From positions 124,001 to 188,000 of the forward strand of contig JAJSPD010000011.1 of NCBI GenBank assembly GCA_021307315.1: a DNA stretch of 64,000 nucleotides, read 5' to 3'. The translations under genes were made by a program, and so were the position numbers. The notes under the pieces are model-generated. The model was not told the origin of the DNA. It ran no database searches and was given only the letters and a program-made list of their open reading frames with translations. Of this stretch, positions 43,038 to 53,828 are shown piece by piece. Position 1 is the first letter of the stretch. The number at the start of each line of letters is the position of its first letter. This DNA is from Bisporella sp. PMI_857 (taxonomy: Eukaryota > Ascomycota > Leotiomycetes > Helotiales > Helotiaceae).

Positions 43038-44770
43038 CTATGAGCTCTCGCAAAAATAGCTCGACGCCACATTAATATCACCACCAATATACGTCGCAGT
43101 CTGAGGCCAAGGACATAACTTTCTACTGATGCCCCTTCCATTCATAGTTCCTGTACTCAGAACGCTGGCCGGCTTCTCGCCCCCTTCAACCCATGAGATC
43201 AGCGCATCGGCAATGTGATAAGTCCCCGGACTAGCGGGGTAATTAAACGCAGGACCACAGTGTCCTCCACCAGGCACCATGAACACATTAAAAAAGTCGG
43301 AAATATCGCCTCCGAAAAAGGTCTCTAGGTCTTGCAGATGTTGAATAGGCCAGATGGCGGCGGTATAAGTGTCGGCCCAGCCTGGACAGAACAGTATCAG
43401 TTATTATTCATCTTCGGAAGAATTCAAAGGAGGTTGAATGGGAGTAAGAATGCCGAGGTTCTCACCTTGAGTGACCAACAATTTTCCGCCCCTATTCCTG
43501 AACAGCGAGAGGTCCGTACTAATCTCATCAATATACCGACCCGCATTCTCATCCACAGCCACAACATCGCTTCCCCAGTTAAAGTCAAGAAAATCATAGC
43601 TGAGATCGTCAAACACCATATTCTGCAAAATCGGTATCGAGAATGCATTGGCCAGTGGCCCTTCCTGACTCAGCCAACTAGCTTCTGAGCCAACAGAGAA
43701 TCCAGGGTATAGCTCTGATCCATCGAGGCTAGAAGTTGGGCCAGCATAAATTGCTTTTACAGCCTCAAGTTGGGCCAGGGTGAGACAATTGGAAGAGTTT
43801 GTTGAGGAGGAACTGCAGGCCAGGGTGTTAATTTCGAATTTGCATTGGAGGGGGTTCTCGAGCATGTTGTCTTTAACACCATCGAGAGTATCGCATTCCT
43901 CTAGGACTGCCGCCGTCATAAAATCCAGCGTAGTTTGCGGGATGTTTGCTGCACCTTGAGTCTTCACTGCGTTCCAAAGGAAGGACAATGCGAGATGCGA
44001 ATACCAATTTCCTGGACTTCCAGCATAGATTCCGTCGAACAACTCCGGGTGAAATTGTGCTAGCGCGAATCCTTGAGCACCGCCAGTAGAACATCCGTCG
44101 TAGTAGCTGTACCGCACCGGCGTTCCATAGTACTGCTCGATAATAGATTTCGCAGGTTCCGTGAAAGTCGATATGGCATTGTGGATCCAAGCTTCGACTT
44201 GGTTTAAGTCATGCATGTATGCCAAGTATACTCCTGGAGATCCACTGCCGTTGTTATTCAGTGCTGCAAGATGTCCCGAGTCTCCCCTAGATTTCATATT
44301 AACATGATGCCTAGCATGGTAGGGAGTTAATGATACCCAGCCACTGCAAACCCTTTGTTCAGCTGCAACATCATATTTCTTGTATCAATTGTTCCAGCCA
44401 TCCCTCCATTCCCTGCTAGATATCAGCTTGGTGGCCGCATTCAAACAGCGCAAGAGCCAAACATACCAACTGCCATAAACCGACCGGTGTAAGCTGTTGC
44501 GTCCGGAAGGTATACGTTGAAATTGAGGGTGTTGTTGCTCGTGTATGCCACCTTGCCAATCACTTGACAATATTCATACTCATTGCCACTCGTTGAGTTC
44601 GCCGGAATCAGGGCAGTGTTTATGATTGTGACTTTCTTACCCGCAAAAGATTGTGCCAGACTTTCGGTAAGAGTAGAGCAATTCTGTGTCAGCTTTGGCA
44701 GGACGGACGATTGAGCATCAGAAAAGAGAAGGACAGATGCCCATACTGAGGCATTTGACGAGAATTTCAT
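43038..44770 (-). CDS. Secreted tannase/feruloyl esterase family protein
   Basis: complement(43038..43381, 43466..44286, 44337..44415, 44467..44770), 515 residues. The three introns of 84, 50 and 51 nt all keep phase. The N-terminus looks like a signal peptide (SVWASVLLFSDAQS). The tannase/FaeB fold (PF07519) shows the nucleophile in YDGCSTGGAQG (Ser near 194), the Asp region GWADTYTAAI and the catalytic His in GGGHCGP. Family members hydrolyse ester bonds of gallate or hydroxycinnamate esters outside the cell. Note that the Asp motif is WADT instead of the more usual WADP. No break is seen. It is the best-preserved metabolic gene in the window and is probably unrelated to the immune-type genes. 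Confidence 0.92.
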
Positions 44771-45162
44771 CTTGAATTGACAGGGACAATTGCTTTCATT
44801 AACGAAATAGACAGACTCTTCTAAAAGAAGAGAGACATTCGCTCGACTTTTCTCTTCTCCCCACTCATGGTACGCGATGTGCTCCGATGCTACATCACCT
44901 GCCTCATCCCCGCATTTTGACTAGATGGAAGTTGATTTCCTTCGGTGTGACCCTACCTCCGCCATATAAAAAAATATCTAGGGGATAAAATCGAGGAGAA
45001 TTGCCGAATCATAACGTTAAAATTTTGTACCGAGAAACCACTTGCTGGACGTCGGCGTTGGGTGGCCGATGCGGGGGCTCGAAGTGCCACCCCGCTCACG
45101 TCGGTCCATGACCGTCATCAGTCAGAATAGCACACCCCGGAATAATATCTGTGCAAGGTTGT
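44771..45162. other. Promoter region of the tannase-family gene
   Basis: No gene. Upstream flank ending at a solo LTR. Confidence 0.4.
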
Positions 45163-45375
45163 TGTTGGTATTGGTGTCTTACCTTCCACGGGGCAAAAGG
45201 CGTAGCTCTATATAATAGGCCACGCTCTATGTAATAGGCCACGCTCTTGCTCTTGATGGATATGGTAATTGCTGCTGTTGTATTAGGTTCTACTCTAGAT
45301 TCTACAAAATGGGGGTTGTGCGGACCACGTGACCTGGTGGGTCGTATGTGGATCCGTAAACCCCTACTTCCTACA
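45163..45375 (-). repeat. Solo LTR, copy 2 of the two-copy family
   Basis: Similar to 29202-29386 but longer by an internal tandem duplication of ATAATAGGCCACGCTC. Perfect duplication GTTGT (45158-45162 and 45376-45380). Confidence 0.9.
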
Positions 45376-45380
45376 GTTGT

Positions 45381-45902
45381 CTCATGAATTGAATATCAAA
45401 TTCTTTCCCGAATCTCAAATTATCAATTGCATCTGTCACGGAGCAGCTCATACGTCCCGCGAGAGCTCCTTTCTAGTCTATGAGAGCTAGCGCAACGTAT
45501 TCGGCATGTGTGTATTCTTACTTATAGAACTAGAGGTAGGCCAGGTAGGCTCTTATAGCCTAGGAGAGTGGGTCGTACGCTCATGAGCACGTGCGGACCC
45601 ACTTCTCCGTAACAGCATCAGTCCCTCTTATCCCTCTCTTCATCGGACTCAAGCCCTCGTATCAAGCTAGAATGCCTTCGAAGCGCAATATTAGAATCGG
45701 AATGTTTCTGGAGCATGAGTAAACAGCCTCGAGTATCAAATTCAATTTGCATCCTCCAGCTTACAATGCATTTGGCTGCCATATCCCCAGAACTGGCGAT
45801 CACTGGGACGCCATGTCCCGTATGGTCGAGACAGGAAACGTGGATGTCATAACATGCGACTGGCCGAGCGAAATCTGATAGCTTTATTCTAACATCTTAA
45901 AG
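45381..45902. other. No supported gene
   Basis: Short frames only. The 5' part of the CmcJ-like gene would be expected here but is not recognisable. Confidence 0.35.
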
Positions 45903-46284
45903 CATCTGGCAACCTCTTTTCGATTCAGCTATCAATTGGCCTCTAGCTTTGCATGACGGTTCAACGGTCAATCCCCCAGACCTTCTCGCCATCGATCAGA
46001 TTCGTCGACACTGGCGAGGTGAAGCATTCTGCCCATTATACAAACCCCATTATAGATGGTATTATCTTCAAAACCAGCGGGTTGATGAGGCCCTTTTCTT
46101 GAAAAACTTTGATTCTCGAGATGTGCCAGCCAAATGTGAGTTGCCTCTCAATCCGGCTATCTAATATCTAACTTTTGTTACAGTTGCACCCTATTCTTCG
46201 CTTCAGTCAGCAGATATACCAAAGGATGCCTCTAAGCGGTCAAGTATTGAGGTTAGGGCCATGGCCTTCACGTTTCCCAATTGA
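45903..46284 (+). pseudogene. CmcJ/GA4-desaturase-type gene, 3' fragment
   Basis: Exons 45903-46135 and 46184-46284 join through a 48-nt intron (GTGAGT donor, CTAAC branch, CAG acceptor). The product reads IWQPLFDSAINWPLALHD, YRWYYLQNQRVDEALFLK and KRSSIEVRAMAF. These are the characteristic C-terminal blocks of the fungal 7alpha-cephem-methoxylase P8 chain-related (CmcJ-like) oxidoreductase family. The N-terminal two-thirds are absent: a TAA precedes the first exon, which may start at an acceptor with a CTAAC branch (near 45890). The solo LTR at 45163 lies where the upstream exons would be. Probably a truncated gene. Confidence 0.6.
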
Positions 46285-46380
46285 TAGAACAGAGCTTAAT
46301 TCCAACTTATTGTTCCATGATGAAATATCAAGTCACTATGCAGCTTATTCAAGAGTAAATTCTGCAAACAAGATGTGAAA

Positions 46381-47978
46381 TTATAGCTCACTATGAAAGC
46401 CGACACTATCTTTGTAGAAAATAACGCCTTCCTTTATCTCTGGTTCCATTGCCCAAATAATGTGATCAATGTTGCCATTTCCATCATCAACAAAAACAAT
46501 CTTCCACATGTCAAGGTTAGTGGGCATGTCGCGCGCCCGCTTCACCTGCTCATTCCTCGTCATGAGCCAAGAGAAAGTATCGCCCTTCCAGTACGTGAGA
46601 AGGCATGTTTCCAGCTTATTGCCCTTGAAGTTCATCCACAGCTTACAATCCTTCTCGAAAACCATAAGTCCAAAAGTCTTGACACTGTTGCGGTAGGTTC
46701 CAGTGTGCGCCTTCATTGGTTTTGGCGGCGGTTCTGAGATACGCTGCGCAGCCAGTTCCCCCAGCTTGTCGTAAATGGACAACGCTTCATTTGCAGTTTG
46801 CTCTGCTAGGTCGAGAATGACCAGTTTCTTAGGATCACCGAATAGCGTCTGTAAGATGAGGTGGGCAATCCAATCTGGGCCATCGTTGAGAGCAATTGTA
46901 TTGGAAAGCAGCACGACAGCTGCCTCCGTCTTAGGGAGCAAGTAGACTGTATTTGCCGCTCCAAGTAGCATCCCGTGGTAGAATATGACGAGTCTGGGAT
47001 GCTCTGGATCGCCAATCTTAGGGAACGGTTAATCAAGGCTTGATTTCGTGACGTGACAGAAAGCGATCCAGGTAGCTGTACCCGGGTCCAACCGAGGCCG
47101 TATGTTTGCTCACGAATGCTTTCTGCAGTGCTTGTATGGCCGCTGACGGTTGTGGGAAGTTGCTTCAGTGGAGAATCTGGTGTCTGAGTACTGCGAGTTG
47201 CAAAGTGGTGGTTGGCTGAGCTCAACAGTGCGCCATAGTACTTCAGTAAGTCTCTGACATTGCTCTGTATTCCTCCAGCAGTGTTCATAATTGTGCCATC
47301 CATGATCTTCGGTCGTGGTATCTCGTGCGGTGGTCCGTCGTCCAGCACAGCATAAGATTTTGAGATGTTGTCGACGCCGTGGCAATTCACGTCATCACCA
47401 AAACTTCGCGACATTCCTAGCGGCTCGAAGAGGCGAGTTTTCAAAAAGTGGCTGAAACTTCCCCCGGTGAGAGCTTCGATGATTCGACCTGCAATCTCAT
47501 ATCCTCAGTTGTTGTAGCGAAATCCATTTCGAAATGGTATCGCTGCGCGGGGTTGGCTTATAGTCGGCAGTGATTCCTCTCTGGTAAGTAATGGTAGCTG
47601 GTCAGACTGGAACCAGAGTGCATCAGCGCGTTCGAGCCCGGTCCGATGTCCAAGGAGGTCAATCATTGTAGTCTGATTATTGATAGTCTCGTTGCTGACA
47701 TGAAATCCATCCCATAGATCTTTCACTGCTGTATCCCATTTAAGCTTTCCATCCTCCACCAACATGCCCACAGTTGCTGCGACAAATCCCTTACTCATGG
47801 AACCCAGACAGTAGATCGTATCGGAATCTGGTTTAAATTTTGCTTCGACATCACAGAATCCGAATCCCTCCTGGTAGATGACTTTGCCGTGTTGAATAAC
47901 ACCGATAGAAACTCCCGTTACACCAGAAATAGAGCAAATTTGTCTTATCGTGGGAGCCAACTCCCGGAGTGATTCCAT
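46381..47978 (-). pseudogene. Serine hydrolase (beta-lactamase-like), interrupted
   Basis: The frame starts at the ATG at 47978 (MESLRELAPTIRQIC). Beta-lactamase/transpeptidase-like fold (PF00144): the SxxK motif is in CLGSMSKGF (Ser60, Lys63), and the Tyr motif reads FRYNN. A TGA follows at 47505-47507, where the family has Trp (YNNWGY), and the same frame then continues GYEIAGRIIEAL. The TGG-to-TGA change fits RIP-type mutation. A second break at about 47030-47095 is either a 64-nt intron (GTACAG...CTAAG) or a one-base deletion, after which the C-terminal domain (HGMLLGAANTVYLLP) is intact to 46381. Without readthrough the product ends just after the Tyr motif, so the gene is probably inactive here. 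Confidence 0.8.
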
Positions 47979-48294
47979 ATCTGCGATAATATTACGGCAA
48001 ATGATACGAGACGGGATGGGTCTCAGTATCAGCAATGATCAGAAAGAGCTCCAGCACTGTAGGCTGTAGCTATGATTGTAGCTAGCTGAAGAGTGCTTGC
48101 CAGCAAAGCAAAGTGTGGCCCGGGCAAAACCCTGAGAAATGAGGCTCTGTCTGCCTACCGGTCTTGTGGCAGGGATCGGTGACGCCGGGGAGGACAATAT
48201 GCAGGCAGATTGATTAGGAAGAAAACGCATCCGAAGATGTAGCGTTACCCTAGAATGTTAAATAACCATCAACAAAACCCCATTTTTAGGCGAG
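47979..48294. other. Upstream flank of the serine hydrolase gene
   Basis: No gene. Confidence 0.35.
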
Positions 48295-48497
48295 TGTCAG
48301 GTGCCAGGATGTCACGTGCTAAAGGGGCAAGGAGCGGCTCGGTAAGAGCCATGATGCTGGGCATGTATGGGCACGTGGGGAGCCGCCAGGGGTACGGAGG
48401 GTATAAGTAGGGGACTCGGGACGTAGTAGAGAGGGTAGAGATTAGTCTGGTATCAGAATTGTGGTTGACATGTGCCACACTACTCCAGCACCTTACA
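48295..48497 (-). repeat. Solo LTR (TGTAAGGTGC family, inverted)
   Basis: TGTCAGGTGCC ... CAGCACCTTACA with perfect duplication GCGAG (48290-48294 and 48498-48502). Related to 51381-51580 and 18621-18772. Confidence 0.9.
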
Positions 48498-48578
48498 GCG
48501 AGGCTCAAAAATAACTCGCTAACCACAACTTGGGCAATAAGCACAGCTCTAATTGGAAAGCTTGCTTTTCTCTTGCTG

Positions 48579-48721
48579 TGTCAGGAATTGGCTTACGTAA
48601 TAGGCCAAGGAACTAGAATATCTCTTACAGGTCTACAACGTAGATACAGATCATACAATACGAGCAACTACAACCCGTATTCTATCGACGTGATACCTAT
48701 ATCAATCTTATATTTCTGACA
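48579..48721 (+). repeat. Solo LTR (TGTCAGGAAT family)
   Basis: TGTCAGGAATTGGCTTACG ... TTTCTGACA with duplication TGCTG (48574-48578 and 48722-48726). Relative of the copia LTR at 9249. Confidence 0.88.
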
Positions 48722-48849
48722 TGCTGGAGGTTCGATGGCGTTCCCGTGATATACCAGGGTTGTGATTAGAAAGCTTGCTTTTTACTAAAGTCAGAACCGA
48801 GTGTAGGTGTCCACATGAAGCCGGCCAGGGATAGGGATTTGTCAAGATT

Positions 48850-49200
48850 ATTCTATTGTAGCGGAGGAAATAATAGTGTAATAGGTTGTAGCACGTTGTA
48901 CTCATTGATTGTACGTTGTACGTTGATATACGAAGTCCTTGTTGTTGGCAAAAAAAAAGCGTCCGTAAACACTAATAGCTTCAGAATGCTTTTCTCTAGT
49001 TGTACGAACTTTAAGCCTTTGGTTGAGTTGTCGATTTGCCATTGTAAACGTTTGTTGATATTCTTAACATCGTTGTCGTCCGGGTTAGTTGTCTGGGCAG
49101 CAAAAGCAAAGTCGAAAAAGCTTCTAGTTGGCAAATTGAAACAACATAAGCCCCTCTAGCTCGCTGGGCAATATACTGTTCTTTCAGGTTCAGATTGTCA
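48850..49200 (-). pseudogene. Retrotransposon reverse transcriptase/RNase H fragment
   Basis: The minus-strand frames read FAFAAQTTNPDDNDVKNINK, RLQWQIDNSTKGLKFVQL and LKLLVFTDA. These are the typical end of the reverse transcriptase and the first RNase H strand of fungal copia-type elements. Frames change after that point. Confidence 0.6.
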
Positions 49201-49220
49201 CGGATATTGCCTCTAGAGCT

Positions 49221-49316
49221 TGTCACGGTACTACCTCGCTTAGAGCCTCTTGGGGCTCGGCCCCTGACACCACAGGGCTCGCTTACACTGGCCCCTGGCC
49301 AGTCTCCTGTACATAC
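49221..49316 (-). repeat. LTR fragment (TGTAACAACTC family), inverted
   Basis: Inverse of the 3' third of the family LTRs (TGTCACGG, then GGCTCGCTTACACTGGCCCC). Truncated. Confidence 0.7.
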
Positions 49317-49474
49317 AGTACTAGGTCACAAGTCTTCGCGGAACATCAAATTCAATTCCGACACCTACCAACGATTTATTAAATAACTTTATAACCACTT
49401 ATTCAATTGATTCGATTTTGATTGCAAATAAATGAAAAATAAGGTCAATTTCATACACTCTACTCTTGAATCCC

Positions 49475-49806
49475 CTAATATTTTGTATGCCACCTATTTG
49501 CTTTGATCACAGCCGCAACCCTATATGGCATACTATCCGCAAGCTGTTCAAATAAACTATCAGGCAATAGGTCCCAGGCTTCAATTAAAGCGTTTTCTAA
49601 AGCTCTAATAGCATCTTCTCCTTTTCCCATTCCCTTAAGTTCTGGATACTTTTGTAAAACGAGCTTCTCCAAGTGATACCACGCGTGTTCGATAGGGTTT
49701 AAATCGGGAGAGAACGGCGGCCAATCAGTTACTGGTATTGCGTTATCCACAAATCAATTAGTTATTGCGCGAGCTGTATGAATAGGTGCGTTCTCGTGCA
49801 TGAAAG
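49475..49806 (-). pseudogene. Tc1/mariner-type transposase fragment
   Basis: The frame reads MHENAPIHTARAITN, a TGA, then TDWPPFSPDLNPIEHAW, the signature end of Tc1/mariner DDE transposases. The residue before NAP is Glu, where many relatives have Asp. The stop sits where a Trp is likely. The N-terminal half is missing. Confidence 0.75.
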
Positions 49807-49967
49807 TAGGCCAGGTTACCAACAAGTAGGCATTTGGTCTTCGAGTATTTCCGAGGTAAAAACGTGCAGAGTAGCCAAGCTTTTTGACTCAAAGTCTCGA
49901 CCTAATATATAAAGACCAGAACGTTGTATCTTTCTTGCAATAAACCAAAAGCAAGCCTATACCATAA

Positions 49968-51194
49968 CTAATATATCCCGGCTTTTGGCGTACGTAAATA
50001 CCACTCGTGGTTCCCATTTTCAGCAGCCGTGCGAAAGCACCATTCTATATTGAGGCATTTAGAAGATAGATGACCTTTTTGGCTGCACCGGAAACATTGA
50101 ATAGTGCCACATCTACTTTCCGTGCTGGTACCGATAGGAGTGCGATTTACTTCGCTCAAAGAACTCCCTTGTCCCTGAGTGTTTTCTGTTATAGAGCGTG
50201 GAGCTAATATTGAGTCGGCTGTAGACGCTGGGTCATCGGCGCCTCTCCGCGGATTCCTCGTAGCTCCTCTAGTTGAGCTACTGGAGTTGCTGATTATCCG
50301 TTCCGTGCTTTCTATCCTTCGTGCAAGTGACACCAACGCCTTCCTGCTTCTAGGGACCTCACCATGCCGTAGGATACGAGCCCTCAGGTCATCACGGAGC
50401 TTCCCGAACAGCGTTCGTTAGCGCTGAGCGTCATCCACGATCCCCAGCTCTCTCTCGAGTGTCTCTAGATGCAATGCAAAGGCTTCTACTGACTGGTTCT
50501 CCCGTTGCTTGGCGTTCTCCAGCCTGGTGGCTGTATCTAGCTCTCGATTGTCCTTATTTATGATCAAATCAAAAAGAAAGGCAACAAACTCTTCCTATGT
50601 AGTGTTGCCAATTCCTACATCTGATTCGTAGCCGGCCCACCTTCGTTCCGTCATAGTGTCGAAAGTGATCTCGCAATAGTCTATCTTCTGCGTGTCGTCG
50701 GGAAAGTAGTGGTCATTATTTCTCCTGAAACAGCGTTCCGCAGCTGACACAAAAGCTTGCACCTCTAATAGGCTCTTCCCTTTGAATGGAGGCAGTCTTG
50801 TTGGCTTGGGTACGAACAGCTGAGAGTATAGCTGGCGTTCTGGCCGTCTATAGGCTTCTTCCCCGCTCGATAGTGGTTCAGCTGGGCGTCGGCGCCGCTT
50901 CGCACTCGTTTCTTTTTCTGATGCCTGATCCTTTTCACTGCTGTCGAGAGCACGCACTTGCTCCTCCAAAGCTTTCTGCTTCTTTCTGACTTTTTCGATC
51001 TTTTTTGCTTTGTTGTGGGATCTCTGCTTCTTGCGCTGCTTCTTTTGGCGTATCTCCTTTTGAAGGTCTTCTACACAAGATAACTCGTGAGCCAGTGTAT
51101 CTTGTGTGTCCATAACGACGTCGCCATCTCTTTGTCGTTCCTGAAGCGTCTCATATTCGATCTTTTCCGAGTATTCACTCTCTTCTGTGTGCAC
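49968..51194 (-). pseudogene. Gypsy-type gag with two stops
   Basis: A Ty3-like gag read from 51194: a Lys-rich coiled segment, then LPPFKGKSLLEVQAFVSAAE, a TAG at about 50595, ELDTATRLENAKQRENQSVE, a TAG near 50419, and the CCHC knuckle CFRCSQKGHLSSKC. Both stops are in one frame. Protease and polymerase are absent. Confidence 0.7.
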
Positions 51195-51380
51195 TCCAAT
51201 TGTGCTGGTGATTGTGGGTGGGTAAGGATTTAAGTTCTCCGTAGAAGATCGAGTAATAGGTCGACGAGCTGTAGAAGCAGGTCCAGCTGCTTTCTATTTT
51301 TCCGTTCGATACCATAGCGTCTTGGGTACAATACTCTTTTGACTCGTGCCGAACTACACCTCGTTGAAGAGAGATTAGAA

Positions 51381-51580
51381 TGTAAGGTGCTGGTGTAGTG
51401 TGGCACAAGTCAACTGCAATTTGATACAAGACTAATCTCTACCCTTTCTACTACGGCCCGAGTCCCCTACTTATACCCTCCGTACCCCTGGAGACTCCCC
51501 GCGTGCCCATACATGCCCAGAATCAGGGCCTTTGCCGAGCCCCTCCTTGCCTCTTAGCACATGACATCCTGGCACTTGCA
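51381..51580 (+). repeat. LTR (TGTAAGGTGC family)
   Basis: TGTAAGGTGCTGG ... CCTGGCACTTGCA. No target duplication. Lies between the gag remnant and the integrase remnant. Confidence 0.7.
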
Positions 51581-52620
51581 CCGGTATTGCTTTTTTGCCA
51601 TATTAAAACTAAAGAGTTCAAAGGAAAGTCGTCAATTGATTCAACGTTTAGCCCGTTTCGCATGTTTATAGCGATATGAACTTGTTGTACAGTTCTGAGT
51701 TTCGTGATTTCCGTTATAACTTTCCGCAAAGTGTTTGCTCGTTGTTGAACAGTTGGGGATAGTGCGTCGGTTTCAGTAATCCGAGAGTAAGCTCCGTAGA
51801 CTAATAAGTTGGAACAAAACATTCTGGGCCAACCGAATCGTTTAAGGCTTTAAAAGCCATTTGTAAAGCCATAGTTTTGTCGATGTCGCAGATCTCAGTT
51901 GTAATGATTTGATAGGCTCGCCGTAAAAAGTCGTGATACCGTTCCATTAGTCCGACCGAGTTGTAAGTTTTAACTAAAATGGTCTTGATTCTAATGCTTA
52001 TAATGCCGGCGTATTCTTTGAATTCCTTGCTAATGAAGTTTTTGCCGGCGTCGATTGCAATAAGGTCAGGGGGTTCCTAAATACGTGTCGATCCAGCATG
52101 TCCGTAGTGCTTCCCAAGTGCGTTTAGCGATAATATTCTGTAACTATCTCCCAACTTAGTACTGGGTCGCTTAGTCGACAATGTGAAGCAAAGGTTCTCC
52201 GTTGGTATACATAAGATCGACCGTGATACCGTAGTTAAAGCTAATGTCGTCTTAAAATGTAAACTTGAACCTGCCCGGTGATTTTTCGTGTTTTTAACAA
52301 TATGCACAGAATTTCGTCAAGTGGTCCAAAATGGGCTTGTTAGTTTCGATACCAGCTCGGCTTAAGATTGTTTGCAGTCGTTCGACTGAAAAATGGCCGA
52401 ATCGGCGGTGGAAGCGTTGCAATTCGACATTTGTTAAGTAACAAGAGTTGTCGTCGAAACATTTTGTAACAAACGATTCTAGTGAGGTGTTCCAAAGTAG
52501 AAAAGGTGGCCGAATCGGCGTATAACGGCACGTTGCCTCTCGGCGTAACTAGTACGCTTTTTAGTTTGTTTGGGTAAACCTGAAAAGAGTCCATGTCCGC
52601 TAGGCCGAAGAGGAATGGTG
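51520..52620 (-). pseudogene. Retrotransposon integrase region, degraded
   Basis: Pieces read on the minus strand include LQRFHRRFGHFSVERL (the zinc-binding HHCC start), VDLMYTNGEPLLHIVD, LIAIDAGKNFISKEFKEYAG and VGLMERYHDFLRRAYQIITT (integrase core with D and E positions). LVYGAYSRITETDALSPTVQ follows downstream. Stops and frame changes are frequent. Confidence 0.65.
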
Positions 52621-52636
52621 TATCAGCTTCGACTAT

Positions 52637-52923
52637 TATAACAGCCAGAATCAGTCAAATCAGTTCAAGACTCCGGGTATAGAATAAAAGTCCTTACGGT
52701 AGAGGTTAAGGTTTTCAGCTGCAGTACCTTCAGGGCTGCAAACGGAAGTACTTTTGGAGATATTCAATCACAAGCAAATCACAAGCTTGGTGGCTATAGA
52801 GGAAGAATACAACATAGTCGAGGGGCGAAGGACATAAATGGAAGCCAGAAATCCTTGGAGGAGGGCAAGCTTGAGTCTCTCATAGATTCAAAAGCCTACA
52901 TCTCATATCAATACAATACTATT
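52637..52923 (+). repeat. LTR-like repeat, copy 1
   Basis: Matches 59274-59667 over most of its length (ACAGCCAG, CTGCAGTACCTTCAGGGCTG, CTACATCTCATATCAATAC). Abuts the LTR at 52924. Confidence 0.65.
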
Positions 52924-53105
52924 TGTCAGAAATGGATTCTATTAGACAGGGAATCAATTAGAGGATCTGTGAGGGTATCACGGCGATAGAATATACAGGC
53001 TTGTAAGAGCGTTACGGATGATGATATTGTCTACAGTTCTAAGCCGTAAATGAGGGGAAGTGATTTCTAGCTCCTTGGCCTACCTACGTAAGCCGATTCC
53101 TGACA
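52924..53105 (-). repeat. LTR (TGTCAGGAAT family), inverted
   Basis: TGTCAGAAATGG ... GATTCCTGACA, inverse of 9249-9421. No matching duplication. Confidence 0.75.
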
Positions 53106-53522
53106 GTGGGGTTTCAATACACTGACTCCGGGGGTCAGTGTATTGAAACCCTGACAGTGTTGGATGCAGCCAAAGTCACATGAATTACCCCACGACGCAC
53201 GGACCACATGGACGATTATAGCTCTTGTATGGTATGTAGATTAGAACTCAGAGTCAAGAACAAGTCAACCGCCTACAACGAGCATACTAGCACTACGCAG
53301 AGATCGCGGTGCTAGGTGCCCCATGGGTACCGACTTGAGCAATTGCAAGTTATCAAAACCAAGAATTATCACTCACAAAGTGACACAAACAGTTAGCCTC
53401 CGCACTATAACATGTGGTTTCCTTATCCTCCTGCAGGGTTTGTAGAGGTGGGGTAGTGGCGCGACATGGTGGGTTATCACATGTCTTTTTGGGGGGGTTG
53501 CCAATAAAAGGCGCTCGTTAGG
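53106..53522. other. Element debris
   Basis: Includes a short inverted repeat around 53103-53152 (GGTTTCAATACACTGACTCC) and a region shared with 58480-58600 (ACGAGCATACTAGCACT, GATCGCGGTGCTA). No gene. Confidence 0.4.
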
Positions 53523-53706
53523 TGTAATGATAAAACATGAAATACACAGAGATAGTCAGAAGGTACTAGGGGTGCCGTTCAGGCTCTCTATTGTTGCCTC
53601 TAGCATACGGATCTGTAGTCATTTGTGTGTGTGAAAAGTCTTCGGCGCTAGCATTCTCTGCTTGGTCAGAGACATGTCAGCTGCCTGGACCTTCAAATCC
53701 CTAACA
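53523..53706 (+). repeat. LTR-like repeat (same family as 29460/32108)
   Basis: Shares GTGCCGTTCAGGCTCTCTA, GTGTGTGTGAAAAGTCTTC and TTCAAATCC with the Pogo-split LTR. Ends in CCCTAACA. No clear duplication. Confidence 0.6.
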
Positions 53707-53828
53707 GTGGTAGAATATTTAATGCCTTAAAACTAAGGTTTTAAAATGTGCCAAGCGTTTATCCGAGCGGTACATATTTAAACAACTCTCTATTCGTCTC
53801 GCTTCTCTTCTTAACATTTATTCTAATA

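Noticed and set aside
45618..45803. Small minus-strand frame of 61 codons
   Set aside because: No homology signal; lies where CmcJ-like upstream exons would be expected on the other strand.
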